Assembly: GCF_018403245.1 (NCBI RefSeq)
Contig: NZ_BOSH01000008.1
Span: 124,001-188,000, forward strand
Direction: 5' to 3'
DNA: 64,000 nt
DNA from: Paenibacillus sp. J2TS4
Lineage (GTDB): Bacteria > Bacillota > Bacilli > Paenibacillales > NBRC-103111
Shown: in pieces, positions 51,238 through 59,894 of the stretch
Layout: the number at the start of each line of letters is the position of its first letter
Position numbering within the stretch: the first letter of the stretch is position 1
Notes under the pieces: model-generated
Seen by the model: only the letters and a program-made list of their open reading frames with translations
Databases searched by the model: none
Told to the model about the DNA's origin: nothing
Position numbers and translations under genes: made by a program

Positions 51238-51438
51238 TTATTTTACGTAAACAAGCAAATCCTTGATGCGTCTAACATCTCCTGCAGCCATTACGACCGA
51301 CTTACGCAGATGGCGCTTGCGGGAAGGAGATTTGCTCTCCAGAATATGCCGCTTATAAGCACGGTTTCTTTTAATTTTTCCGGTTCCGGTTTTGGAAAAA
51401 CGCTTTGCAGCGCCACGGTGAGTTTTCATTTTTGGCAT
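51238..51438 (-). CDS. rpmI: 50S ribosomal protein L35
   Basis: A 66-residue basic ribosomal protein: MPKMKTHRGAAKRFSKTGTG, SPSRKRHLRKS. GGAGG precedes ATG. It lies between infC and rplT, the universal order in Firmicutes. Confidence 0.98.
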   Translation of the reverse strand: MPKMKTHRGAAKRFSKTGTGKIKRNRAYKRHILESKSPSRKRHLRKSVVMAAGDVRRIKDLLVYVK

Positions 51439-51461
51439 GGAATGGTCCTCCTTGTGTCGAT

Positions 51462-51968
51462 TTATTTCGGCGATAATATCATGATCATGCTGCGGCCTTC
51501 CAGCCTTGGCTTGCGCTCTACGCTGCAGAGGCTCTCAGCTTCTGCGGCCACGCGCTCCAATACCTTCTGCCCAATCTGCGCATGAGTGATCTCGCGCCCG
51601 CGGAAGCGGACAGAGCACTTTACTTTATCCCCGTCTTTCAGAAATTTCAATACATTGCGAAGCTTGGTTTGAAAATCATGTTCCTCAATGGAAGCACTGA
51701 ATCGGACTTCCTTGATGTCGACCACCTTCTGGTTCTTGCGGGCTTCTTTCTCTTTCTTCTGCATTTCATAGCGGTATTTTCCGTAATCCATAATGCGGCA
51801 TACCGGCGGCTTAGCAGTAGGAGCTACGCTGACAAGATCGAGATTCGCATCCGCGGCAATTTGGAGAGCTTCGCGGGTCGGCTTGATGCCTAATTGCTCC
51901 CCGTCGGCACCGATCAAACGGACTTCTCTTACACGAATCTCCTCATTGACTAAATGGTCTTTACTGAT
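51462..51968 (-). CDS. infC: Translation initiation factor IF-3 (ATC start)
   Basis: A 168-residue factor that keeps ribosomal subunits apart and proofreads initiator tRNA. The N-domain starts VNEEIRVREVRLIGADGEQLG and the C-domain contains IEEHDFQTKLRNVLKFLKDGDKVK and GREITHAQIGQKVLE. No ATG/GTG/TTG with an RBS gives the right N-terminus; GGAGG lies 9 nt before ATC (51968-51966), so ATC is the start. AUU/AUC/AUA starts on infC are known in many bacteria and allow IF-3 to limit its own synthesis. Confidence 0.95.
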   Translation of the reverse strand: MSKDHLVNEEIRVREVRLIGADGEQLGIKPTREALQIAADANLDLVSVAPTAKPPVCRIMDYGKYRYEMQKKEKEARKNQKVVDIKEVRFSASIEEHDFQTKLRNVLKFLKDGDKVKCSVRFRGREITHAQIGQKVLERVAAEAESLCSVERKPRLEGRSMIMILSPK

Positions 51969-52019
51969 AGTGTTCCACCTCCGAAAATAATATGGCAAAT
52001 AAAAAAATATAGCAGCGAG

Positions 52020-52170
52020 CACCCATAAAAGGGCAAAATAAAAAGATGCGGGCAAACAAATGCCCACATCTGCATTCACAGTCTAAGCGAATCTTTCGTT
52101 TTGACCGGTACCTGCCAACAACCGGTCGGCCAGGTGAGAAGCGGGCGCTTCTGCTTTGAATGTACACTCA
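52020..52170 (-). promoter_or_regulatory. L20-type leader RNA of infC-rpmI-rplT
   Basis: Between the promoter and infC the minus strand carries AGAAGCGCCCGCTTCTCACC, typical for Firmicutes infC leaders, then the attenuator at 52037-52071. Binding of L20 to such leaders reduces expression of the operon. Confidence 0.7.
52037..52071 (-). terminator. Attenuator in the L20 leader
   Basis: Minus strand AGATGTGGGC ATTTGTTT GCCCGCATCT followed by TTTTATTTT. A near-perfect stem with a T-tract upstream of infC. Confidence 0.8.
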
Positions 52171-52180
52171 GTACTGTAAT

Positions 52181-52210
52181 ACTATACCATTTGCATGGAT
52201 AGTCTGTCAA
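52181..52210 (-). promoter_or_regulatory. Promoter of infC-rpmI-rplT
   Basis: TTGACA (52210-52205), 18-bp spacer, TATAGT (52186-52181) on the minus strand, just upstream of the leader RNA. Confidence 0.75.
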
Positions 52211-52251
52211 CTATCCCGCAGTCAAAACGAAATAGAATCCTTAGCCCGACT

Positions 52252-53487
52252 TTAGCTCGCTTGCTTGCCCTGCACGTCTTCCAACCGAATAACCCTGGTA
52301 TGCTTTGTATGACTCCATGTTTTATTGTTTTGGGTGAAGAACGCATACAGGGTGACCGGCCACCAGGAAAGCAGGAATACCGGGAACGTAATTAAAGAAC
52401 GATACGATTTCCACGATGCTTTCTCAATCAGCAGAGCGATAGGGAATTGCACTGCTCCCAATATCGTAATGGCCCCGAACAGTATCGGTGCAAAGAAGAA
52501 GACCGATGTAAAATGCGGCCCGCCCGGAATCGATAAATCAATCCAGAGCACGATCGTTAACAAGGAACCTACCAGCACATTATACACATTGAGCGCATAG
52601 ATGGCGGTATCGATTTTAGCCCAGTTGGCTTCTTTCAAGCCTTGCCAAAATAACGGGAAGAAATATCGCCGCGCCACTTCAAAATGTCCCTGCATCCATC
52701 TCAGTCGCTGTCTCGCCGAAGCCTTGAAGGTCAGAGGCTTCTCATCGTAAACCTTCGCTTCGTAGTTGAAAGTCGGATTAATGCCGCGCTGCACGCATCG
52801 CATCGTGAATTCCAGGTCTTCCACCAGACTTGTGGCGCCCCAGCCCATTTCTTTAAGCAGATTGGACTCAAAACACATCCCCGTTCCACCAAGAAAATTG
52901 GCCAGGTTCAGATTTTGCCGCGGAAGCTGCCACAGACGGTTGCAGAACCAATAAGTGACGGCATATGCAGAGGTAATCCATGAATCGTGAGGGTTCTTCG
53001 TATCCAGATAACCTTGAATCACTCTGGCGCCGGAGCACAGATCATTATTCATGTGCAGCAAGAAATCCGGACTAACCAGATTATCCGCGTCGAACATCAC
53101 GACTGCATCATAGGAGCGCGGATGCTTCCACAGCTTCTTAAGCATCCACTCGATGGCGTATCCTTTGCCGCGCAGGTTCGGATTGCGCCGTTCAAATGCA
53201 TAAACCCCGTGTTGTTTAACAATATCCGCTGTCCGATCGGTACAGTTATCACAAATGACCATAATATCGTACAGCTCTTTAGGATAATTCAAGCTCTTCA
53301 AATTCTCAATCAGCGCCCCGACCACCTGCTCCTCATTGTGAGCAGCCACCAGAACCGCAAATGACTTTTGAGGCTCATATTGCTTTTTCTGCTTTCTTCG
53401 ATACCAGCCAAAAAAAGCTAAAGACAGTTGGTAACCCCCGATTAACGCCAAGACAATCTGCATACCAAGAAATACATTGTCCAGCAT
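52252..53487 (-). CDS. Membrane glycosyltransferase family 2
   Basis: A 411-residue processive-type GT2 enzyme: TM near 5-25, catalytic domain with VLVAAHNEEQVVGALIENL, AVVMFDADNLVSPDFL (the DxD motif) and the QxxRW motif in ARQRLRWMQGHFEVARR, then about three C-terminal TM segments. It resembles N-acetylglucosaminyltransferases and beta-glycan synthases (IcaA/BcsA-like, but shorter). No exporter or modifying enzymes for a polysaccharide are adjacent. Start ATG follows GGGGG. Product unknown. Confidence 0.87.
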   Translation of the reverse strand: MLDNVFLGMQIVLALIGGYQLSLAFFGWYRRKQKKQYEPQKSFAVLVAAHNEEQVVGALIENLKSLNYPKELYDIMVICDNCTDRTADIVKQHGVYAFERRNPNLRGKGYAIEWMLKKLWKHPRSYDAVVMFDADNLVSPDFLLHMNNDLCSGARVIQGYLDTKNPHDSWITSAYAVTYWFCNRLWQLPRQNLNLANFLGGTGMCFESNLLKEMGWGATSLVEDLEFTMRCVQRGINPTFNYEAKVYDEKPLTFKASARQRLRWMQGHFEVARRYFFPLFWQGLKEANWAKIDTAIYALNVYNVLVGSLLTIVLWIDLSIPGGPHFTSVFFFAPILFGAITILGAVQFPIALLIEKASWKSYRSLITFPVFLLSWWPVTLYAFFTQNNKTWSHTKHTRVIRLEDVQGKQAS

Positions 53488-54306
53488 TGTGGTAAATCCC
53501 CCTTTTGTTTTCCCATTTCTCTTTTTGTATTTTGGGAATCTGGTTTAACCTATAGCCGAATTTGATTTTCTCTCTTTAGTCTGTTGTGTCCAATTGGAAT
53601 TATACTTCCAATGTACCGGCTGGAATTAATTTGTTAGTCTTTGACGGAGATTCGCCGCCAAAAGTTTCACTTCTCTCGAAAAGCTTTGCCCCTAAAAATT
53701 TTTTTTAATTTATTCTGTGAAAATGGAGATCTATTTATGTTCGACCGTCCAGAGAGTTTGTCAGCAGTCGGCTATAAGAATTTTAATATAAAACAATGGT
53801 CATTTTCAAACCAAGCCTTTTCAAGTCTGACCCACATACTTACGATACATAACTTTTACCATATCAGTCCTCCAATCTTTGGCTTCTCTGCATCACCCCT
53901 TTCAAAGATTTTTATCGTCATTAACCAGTATGTCCACTATTGCCTAAGTTTTTCAATAATCCATAATCCGCCCATTTGCGGAATAAGGGTTCTTAATCTT
54001 TTTGTTAACCCATTTAAACCTGTTTTGAATCAGCCGACCCCTGTTCCATTTTTTTATTCATACAATATCGGTTTAAAAGTAAAATAGCAAGCCATGTCAA
54101 AAGCCCCCAGACGGGGGCAGTCAAAAGGAATCGCTATACAATAATACAATGAATCCAAAGAACCATTAAAATGAATCTTACGACTCAAATATTATCCTTT
54201 CTTCTTATTTTTTTCTTAATTCTCCAAATTTTCGCTTTCCGAATCTCGTTCTAGATGCCCGGACTTTTTCGGTCTCCAAGCATCAATTGTCGAAATTGTA
54301 TGCGCT
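53488..54306. other. Gene-free stretch upstream of the glycosyltransferase gene
   Basis: AT-rich DNA with only low-quality open frames. On the minus strand two tiny ORFs with good RBSs lie in tandem at 53893-53821 (9 and 13 codons). A short dyad TTGGAA ... TTCCAA lies near 53595-53615. No family was recognised. Confidence 0.35.
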
Positions 54307-55017
54307 TCAAACCCTACCTTCCTGTTTTAAACGAATTTCATGCGCCTCCAGTGATTGCTGACCAACAACTACTTCGCAACGATAAATGGGCATGCCTTGG
54401 GAGACAAATTTCAGCTCGTATTCGGTGGGCACCAGATCCTCCCTAAGTCCATCAGAGTGAAGATCCAGGCTGATCGCCCTCATTCTTAATTTCAGATCGG
54501 CAAAGGAATTGAGAGAAAATTCAAACAAGTTCCGGGAATCGGTTTTAAAATGAATCTCCCCCCGCGCATTTAACAATGACAAATATTTATTAACAAACCC
54601 GGGATGGGTGAGTCGTCGCCGCGCATGTTTGTTTTTGGGCCAAGGATCGCTAAAATTCAAATAAATCCTCTCCAGTTCTCCAGGAGCAAAAACGTCCTCA
54701 ATCCCTTGTATGTTCATCAAGGCCAACGCTATATTATCCAGGCCTATACCATCCTCTTCCCGGCGGAATCGCACCTTGCCGCTTGCTTTTCTTAGCAGTT
54801 CATCATACATATCTATTCCGATATAATTAATATCCGGATGAAGAATACTTAATTCACTAATAAATTTTCCTTTTCCCATTCCCAATTCGACATGAATCGG
54901 ATTGGAGTTGCCGAAATATTCCGACCATCTTCCCTTCCACAAGGAAGGCTGAAGAACAACCAGATCCTCTTGCTTCTCCAAACTTTCCCTAATCCCTTTT
55001 CTTCCTCTTAAACGCAT
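54307..55017 (-). CDS. trmB: tRNA (guanine-46-N7)-methyltransferase
   Basis: A 236-residue SAM-dependent enzyme making m7G46 in tRNA. SAM-binding region HVELGMGKGKFISELS with the acidic IGIDMYDELL downstream, and the signature NFSDPWPKNKHARRRLTHPGFV, which carries the catalytic and tRNA-binding residues. ATG 55017 follows GGAGG. Normal length for Firmicutes TrmB. Confidence 0.96.
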   Translation of the reverse strand: MRLRGRKGIRESLEKQEDLVVLQPSLWKGRWSEYFGNSNPIHVELGMGKGKFISELSILHPDINYIGIDMYDELLRKASGKVRFRREEDGIGLDNIALALMNIQGIEDVFAPGELERIYLNFSDPWPKNKHARRRLTHPGFVNKYLSLLNARGEIHFKTDSRNLFEFSLNSFADLKLRMRAISLDLHSDGLREDLVPTEYELKFVSQGMPIYRCEVVVGQQSLEAHEIRLKQEGRV

Positions 55018-55100
55018 CACGCGACCTCCACAACTTGTTTATCAAAAAACAGCATAGTTCATAAAAGCTAAAAAATCAAAAGAAAATGTTGCAAGGCATA

Positions 55101-55149
55101 CAAAAAGAGCATCTGAGCCCGGTTCAACAAGGCATCAAGATCCTCTTTT
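55101..55149 (-). terminator. Stem-loop between the small gene and trmB
   Basis: Minus strand AAAAGAGGATC ... GATGCTCTTTTTG: an imperfect stem with a large loop ending in T. It probably terminates transcription of the gene at 55244. Confidence 0.55.
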
Positions 55150-55243
55150 CTGCAAATGCTATGAAGGATTGATAAAATCAGTTTCGTGAAAAGTATAATC
55201 AAGCTTTGGCTTCCTTGTTATAAAACCCTGCATACAAAAAAAA

Positions 55244-55435
55244 TCAGACAGGCGGACCGCCAATCCTGGTTAGCATCCATTGCTCATATAATCGATCCCT
55301 CAGCTTTTGGCGGACGGTCGGCAGCAAATGCCGGTCTTGATGAAAACGGACCCCGCTTAACGCCATCGCTTCCTTGACGGTTAATTCGATGGTTATCGTT
55401 CGTTCTTGATCGGGAATCGTGACTTGTGCACTCAT
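55244..55435 (-). CDS. Small protein of unknown function
   Basis: A 63-residue protein (MSAQVTIPDQERTITIELTV, then VKEAMALSGVRFHQDRH...). GAGGTG lies 7 nt before ATG. The sequence begins with two beta-like strands followed by a helical, basic C-terminus. I do not recognise the family. It stands alone with its own terminator, which supports a real gene. Confidence 0.55.
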   Translation of the reverse strand: MSAQVTIPDQERTITIELTVKEAMALSGVRFHQDRHLLPTVRQKLRDRLYEQWMLTRIGGPPV

Positions 55436-55564
55436 CGTCGCTCACCTCTGTTAATTAGTGGGGTGGTTAGTTTGTTCAACTTTGCGGTTCGGTGAAGCAC
55501 GGTATCCAATTTGACCTGTTTCTTCTATTATAAATAATATAATGGATGGAAGCGTTTTTTTCAA

Positions 55565-55832
55565 TCTATATAAGTGGTACTAAAGAAAGCGATCATTCCG
55601 TTCCGAAGGAAAGTGCCTCCGAAGCTTCAAACATCATACTCCTTCCCCAAAAAGTGAAGATGAGCTTCGAAGCAATTCCAGGTACTTTTCGGGGACCCCG
55701 ATCCAACCCATCATTCCTTATTTTATTGGTTCGGCCTTCGGATAGTAGGAATACAAAGCCAAAACTCGCCCTGGAAGCATCTTTCTTTCTCCACTCCATG
55801 ATCTATGATATCTTTAGTTCAATTTATATAGT
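55565..55832 (+). repeat. Short copy of the TIR repeat family with intact reading frame
   Basis: 268 bp with ends TCTATATAAGTGGTACTAAAGA and, reversed, CTATATAAATTGAACTAAAGA. Nearly identical to 16083-16346 and lacking the same ~100 bp core. On the minus strand it holds an unbroken frame of 68 codons (MEWRKKDASRASFGFVFL ... FEASEALSFGTE). Confidence 0.8.
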
Positions 55833-55869
55833 CCTATTCCACTCCCCAAATTTATCCAAATTGGTAAAA

Positions 55870-55903
55870 CAGACTCCTAATCTTACTTAAGAAAAGGAGT
55901 CTG
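55870..55903 (-). terminator. Terminator of the WGxxG protein gene
   Basis: CAGACTCCT pairs with AGGAGTCTG around a 16-nt loop; on the minus strand TTTTACC follows. It lies 16 bp after the gene's stop. Confidence 0.75.
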
Positions 55904-55918
55904 TTTACTCGGGGGATA

Positions 55919-56422
55919 TTATTTTTGTCGGTTGTCTTCCCGGTTTTCCTCCCGGTTTCTTCCGCCCAGACCGATCAAGCCCAACAAACCAAGCAAGCCA
56001 AGCCAGCCCCAATTCATGGTGTTATCCGCGCGTGTGGCCGCTCCAGTACGATAAGTGCTCATGTTATATGGCCCCGTACTATTGCCCCGGCCTGGAACCT
56101 GATTCGTGTAGGTGCTTCTTGTTGTGCCATTACCGTACATATCACCGCTCGTCCGATTCACTTCGGTCGTTCCTACATTAGCTCCGTTCAACCCGGACGG
56201 CGCTGGATGGGGAGGAACGTTTACTCCCGGAACATATTTGCCATAAGTCCCAGGATAATTCGCCTTACCGCTCATATCTTTAGCTCCGGTATACGTGCCG
56301 TTAGTATTCACTGTTGATGTGCCTGGAGCCGGGGCTCCCGTATCCGTAGTCCCCGCCGCACCGGCCACCGTTCCGAATGCCAGCGACAATAACAGGACAG
56401 CTATCCCTAAATGCTTTTTCAC
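55919..56422 (-). CDS. Secreted WGxxG-type protein
   Basis: A 167-residue exported protein: signal peptide of about 22 residues (MKKHLGIAVLLLSLAFGTVA), a Gly/Thr/Asn/Pro-rich low-complexity middle, and near the C-terminus WGWLGLLGLLGLIGLGGR followed by a basic tail. This Trp-Gly then hydrophobic then basic end matches the WGxxGxxG-type sorting-like C-terminus of Bacillales proteins. It probably stays membrane- or wall-associated. Substrate or partner unknown. Confidence 0.7.
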   Translation of the reverse strand: MKKHLGIAVLLLSLAFGTVAGAAGTTDTGAPAPGTSTVNTNGTYTGAKDMSGKANYPGTYGKYVPGVNVPPHPAPSGLNGANVGTTEVNRTSGDMYGNGTTRSTYTNQVPGRGNSTGPYNMSTYRTGAATRADNTMNWGWLGLLGLLGLIGLGGRNREENREDNRQK

Positions 56423-56663
56423 TAATAAAGTCCCCCTTCTTTATAATGATGATGATAAATGATGGCACGGTCTTATTGTCCTCCTGCCGATATCGTTCTA
56501 TCCGGTGATTGTACTGGTAAAATTGACGTTTGAAGTCGTCTGAAGCTGCTAAATCTGTATCTGGGGTCTGTTATATGTGCAGTCGCATTTTTTTGGTTGA
56601 TAAGCTACAATGAGAAAGGGAAATTCAACGTTTTTTTCAAACCGGATAAGGAGCTTACAGCTA

Positions 56664-57629
56664 ATGAATTCAATGACTGCATCGCCCCTTGTATGGGGTG
56701 ACAAACGATTTCATACATGGAATTACGAAATGAAGACCCAGTTTCATTCGAAGGTATTTAAAGTAATGCTTGATGCAGGCTTTACTTGTCCCAATCGGGA
56801 TGGCCGGATTGCCATCGGCGGCTGTACCTTTTGCAGTAAACGGGGGTCGGGGGATTTCGCGGGGAATCGACGCGAGGATCTCGTCACTCAATTTAATACG
56901 ATCCGAGATCGTCAGCATCTGAAGTGGCCGGAGGCCAAGTATATAGGGTACTTTCAGGCTTATACCAATACTTACGCTCCGGTCGACGTGCTTAGGGATT
57001 ACTATGAGGTCATTCTGGAACAGCCGGGAGTGGTCGGATTATCCATCGCCACCCGCCCTGACTGCCTCCCCGACGATGTCGTCGATTACTTGGCGGAATT
57101 GAATGAGCGCACTTACCTATGGGTGGAATTAGGTTTGCAGACGGTGCACGAGGAAACCTCGGAGTTAATTAACCGGGCCCATGATACCCAGTGCTTCCTG
57201 GACGGCGTCGCCAAGCTGCGTAAGCACAATATTCGGACATGTGCACATATCATCTATGGGCTGCCGGGTGAAACCGAGTCCATGATGCTGGAGACCGGAA
57301 GACAGGTTGCCCGGATGAATGTGCAAGGCATCAAGATCCATCTCCTTCATTTAATGAAGAAAACACCGATGGTCAAGCAGTACGAAGCAGGTCTTCTCAA
57401 ATTTTTGGAAAAAGACGAGTATGTCAAGCTGGTCGTCGACACGCTGGAAATTCTGCCTCCGGAAATGATTGTCCATCGCCTGACCGGCGACGCTCCCCGC
57501 GATTTACTGATCGGTCCGATGTGGAGCCTGAAGAAATGGGAAGTGTTAAATTTCATAGATGCCGAGCTGAAGGCCAGAAATACTTGGCAAGGGAAATTAT
57601 GGACCGGCAATGGAACGGCTAACCATTAG
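56664..57629 (+). CDS. mnmL: Radical SAM protein, MnmL/YtqA family
   Basis: A 321-residue radical SAM enzyme of the TIGR01212/YtqA family. The variant cluster motif is in GFTCPNRDGRIAIGGCTFC; the TIM barrel continues with YFQAYTNTYAPVDVL, SIATRPDCLPDDVVDYLAEL, VELGLQTVHEETSELINR and IIYGLPGETESMM. ATG 56664 follows AAGGAG. YtqA has been linked, with the neighbouring YtqB (MnmM), to an alternative route for wobble-uridine mnm5(s2)U modification of tRNA. It is 9 bp upstream of the methyltransferase gene. Confidence 0.85.
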   Translation: MNSMTASPLVWGDKRFHTWNYEMKTQFHSKVFKVMLDAGFTCPNRDGRIAIGGCTFCSKRGSGDFAGNRREDLVTQFNTIRDRQHLKWPEAKYIGYFQAYTNTYAPVDVLRDYYEVILEQPGVVGLSIATRPDCLPDDVVDYLAELNERTYLWVELGLQTVHEETSELINRAHDTQCFLDGVAKLRKHNIRTCAHIIYGLPGETESMMLETGRQVARMNVQGIKIHLLHLMKKTPMVKQYEAGLLKFLEKDEYVKLVVDTLEILPPEMIVHRLTGDAPRDLLIGPMWSLKKWEVLNFIDAELKARNTWQGKLWTGNGTANH

Positions 57630-57638
57630 GAGGACACT

Positions 57639-58214
57639 ATGGGATTTATTTCTATCCTGAGCTACGCTCACCGGCTTGCGGCCGAGCAGCTTCAACCGGG
57701 AGATATCGCGGTGGACGCAACGGTCGGCAACGGCGTCGACACTTTATTTTTGGCGGAGCGGGTAGGACCATCAGGGCAAGTATATGGATTTGATATTCAG
57801 CCGCAGGCTCTTCGCAAAGCCGCGGAGAGGATGGACCGCCATATGGGCAGCCCGCACCCTGTTCAGTGGATCGAAGCCTCCCACGCGCTTATGAAGCAGT
57901 GCATTCCAACCGGATGCCACGGCAAGGTCGGGGCGATCATGTTCAACCTCGGGTACTTGCCCGGCTCCGATCATGCGACGATTACGGTCCCCGAATCGAC
58001 GCTTCCGGCATTGGATGCTTCACTGGAGCTGCTTCGTCCCGGCGGCGTAATCACTATCGCCCTGTATACCGGCCATGCCGGAGGAGAGCAGGAAGCTGCG
58101 GAGGTCGAGCAATGGGCAGCTCAACTCCCGCAGCAAACCTGCCAGGTGCTCAAATATGAATTGATTAATCAACGTAATCATCCGCCCTATTTAATAGCCG
58201 TTGCCAAAAAATAA
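57639..58214 (+). CDS. mnmM: tRNA methyltransferase, MnmM/YtqB family
   Basis: A 191-residue SAM-dependent methyltransferase: AVDATVGNGVDTLFLAERVG (SAM motif I, residues about 24-43), YGFDIQPQALRKAAER (motif II), FNLGYLPGSDHATIT (catalytic region) and LLRPGGVITIALYTGHAGG. YtqB/MnmM performs the final N-methylation that gives mnm5U at the wobble position in B. subtilis tRNAs. It is 9 bp after mnmL and probably cotranscribed, as in B. subtilis (ytqA-ytqB). Confidence 0.88.
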   Translation: MGFISILSYAHRLAAEQLQPGDIAVDATVGNGVDTLFLAERVGPSGQVYGFDIQPQALRKAAERMDRHMGSPHPVQWIEASHALMKQCIPTGCHGKVGAIMFNLGYLPGSDHATITVPESTLPALDASLELLRPGGVITIALYTGHAGGEQEAAEVEQWAAQLPQQTCQVLKYELINQRNHPPYLIAVAKK

Positions 58215-58215
58215 A

Positions 58216-58245
58216 AGCATACGCAATGCAATCCACATGTATGCT
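58216..58245 (+). terminator. First terminator after mnmM
   Basis: AGCATAC pairs with GTATGCT around a 16-nt loop, directly after the stop; followed by CCTAAAAAG. Confidence 0.5.
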
Positions 58246-58253
58246 CCTAAAAA

Positions 58254-58285
58254 GAGGGGAGACTTAACATCCCCTCCGTTATTCT
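58254..58285 (+). terminator. Second terminator after mnmM
   Basis: GAGGGG pairs with CCCCTC around AGACTTAACAT, followed by CGTTATTC. Confidence 0.5.
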
Positions 58286-58325
58286 ACATATTCATATCTT
58301 TATAACTATGAAAGCAGGGAACGCT

Positions 58326-59291
58326 ATGAAACCTTATCCATTACAATTTGTGCCGGAAATGAAGGAAAGAGTCTGGGGCGGACGCTCCCTCGAGAAGTTC
58401 GGCTTGCCGGTCCAGGACGGCAGCATCGGGGAAGGATGGATGATCGCTGATCATCCGAACGGGACCACTAAAGTAGCCAATGGCGAGTTGGCGGGAATGG
58501 TGCTCGGTGAAATCCGCAGCCGCTTCGGGGAATCTATTCTCGGAACGAAAGGAGCCTCCTCCAAAAACGGCCGTTTTCCCCTGCTGCTCAAGCTTCTGGA
58601 TTGCGAGGACGATCTATCCATTCAAGTGCATCCCGGAGACGATTATGAGCGGCTGCCTGCCGGAGAGCTGGGGAAGACAGAAATGTGGTACATTCTCGAC
58701 GCAAAGCCAGGAGCCAAAATCATTTATGGGCTGAAGCCCGGGACCGATCGGGAGTCTCTGGCGGAAGCCATTCAACAAAACCGCATTCTCGACTGCTTGC
58801 AGGAGGTTCCCGTTACCGCAGGAGACTCCTTCTACATTCCGGCGGGAACGGTTCATGCCTTGGGGGCGGGCGTGTTGGTAGCCGAGGTGCAGCAAAATTC
58901 CGATACGGTATATCGGCTGTATGATTACGATCGTCCGGGGCTGGATGGGCAACCGCGGGAGCTGCATATCGAGGATTCGCTCAGTGTCATTACCTATCAG
59001 GGGGCCGGTGCCACCCGAATGACGACGGAAGTAACCGAAGCAAACCAATGGCTCACATTGGCCCACTCCCCTTACTTTATAGTGGAGAAGGGAATCACAG
59101 ACGGGCCTTGGGAGCTGGAAACAACCGAAGAAACCTTCGTCATTCATGTCGTCTGTGACGGAAAGGGTGAAATCTGTTGGGAAGATGGCACTTTGCCGCT
59201 TCAAGCGGGCAGCTGCCTGCTAATTCCCGCCTCCCTCGGAAGCTATCAATTGAAAGGGAGTATGACCGTTCTGCGCAGCTATTTGCCCTAA
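58326..59291 (+). CDS. manA: Mannose-6-phosphate isomerase, class I
   Basis: A 321-residue zinc enzyme that interconverts mannose-6-phosphate and fructose-6-phosphate. The metal-binding motif is SIQVHPGDDY (His and the following Glu/Asp), and the second cupin metal ligand set is in SFYIPAGTVHALGAGVLVAEVQQNSDTVYRLYDYDR. ATG 58326 follows AGCAGGGA and gives the family start MKPYPLQFVPEMKERVWGG. It stands alone. The product supplies precursors for wall polymers or sugar catabolism. Confidence 0.93.
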   Translation: MKPYPLQFVPEMKERVWGGRSLEKFGLPVQDGSIGEGWMIADHPNGTTKVANGELAGMVLGEIRSRFGESILGTKGASSKNGRFPLLLKLLDCEDDLSIQVHPGDDYERLPAGELGKTEMWYILDAKPGAKIIYGLKPGTDRESLAEAIQQNRILDCLQEVPVTAGDSFYIPAGTVHALGAGVLVAEVQQNSDTVYRLYDYDRPGLDGQPRELHIEDSLSVITYQGAGATRMTTEVTEANQWLTLAHSPYFIVEKGITDGPWELETTEETFVIHVVCDGKGEICWEDGTLPLQAGSCLLIPASLGSYQLKGSMTVLRSYLP

Positions 59292-59296
59292 AAGAA

Positions 59297-59455
59297 ACCC
59301 ACAAAGTGACGTATACCTTCGAAGCGTATTCCGTCCGCATCCTACAGGATCGGCATTTAGACCTTCTTCTAATCGCGGTCGATCTTCCTGACTTTGCTGC
59401 GATAGTGGTTTATACATTACTTTGCTGGGAGCTCCGGAGAACTTGTAACTCAACT
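59297..59455 (+). repeat. Core copy of the TIR repeat family (long core, no outer ends)
   Basis: CCCACAAAGTGACGTATACC, TTCGAAGCGTATTCCGTCCG, CGGTCGATCTTCCTGACTTT and TTTATACATTACTTTGCTGG run colinear (opposite strand) with 5540-5690 of the long copy. The TATATA ends are absent. It lies directly after manA. Confidence 0.7.
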
Positions 59456-59564
59456 TTTGCAGAGCGAAAATTAGTAGCGAATTAGCTTGAAACCTTGCAG
59501 TGACGGGGCATGAAGAGATCAGGCACCTTTTTCGCCTAGTTGTCATTTTCCGCCCAGGAGAAGG

Positions 59565-59660
59565 GAAGCCTCTAGGAGAGGTAGCGTCTAGGAGAAGGAT
59601 AGCGTCTACGGTAAGGGATGTGTCTAGGAGAAGGGTTGCGTCTACGGTAAGGGTAGCATG
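59565..59660 (+). repeat. 18-bp tandem repeat
   Basis: Units GTAGCGTCTAGGAGAAGG, ATAGCGTCTACGGTAAGG, GATGTGTCTAGGAGAAGG and GTTGCGTCTACGGTAAGG follow each other exactly, preceded by a partial unit. The units alternate CTAGGAGAAGG and CTACGGTAAGG, so a 36-bp higher-order period exists. Confidence 0.9.
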
Positions 59661-59894
59661 CGTCTAACTGTATTTTATGTAGGTAAATTGAAGTAAATGG
59701 GCCAAATCGATTAGACTAGATGGAAAAACTACATTTAGAATGGCGGTTTTTTGCGGATATCCCTCTTTTCGCACAAAATAGATGGAGGTTTTCCATTTAG
59801 TCTTCGTTTTTAATCTCAACGGAGCAAACTAGCTGCATGAAATCCATCTAGGTCCCATTCTGTGCGAGTAGGCTGTTATCGTGATGGCACCAGC

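Noticed and set aside
53641..54087. 148-codon plus-strand frame
   Set aside because: Phe/Ile/Ser-rich product, no good RBS, low-complexity AT-rich DNA; no family recognised.
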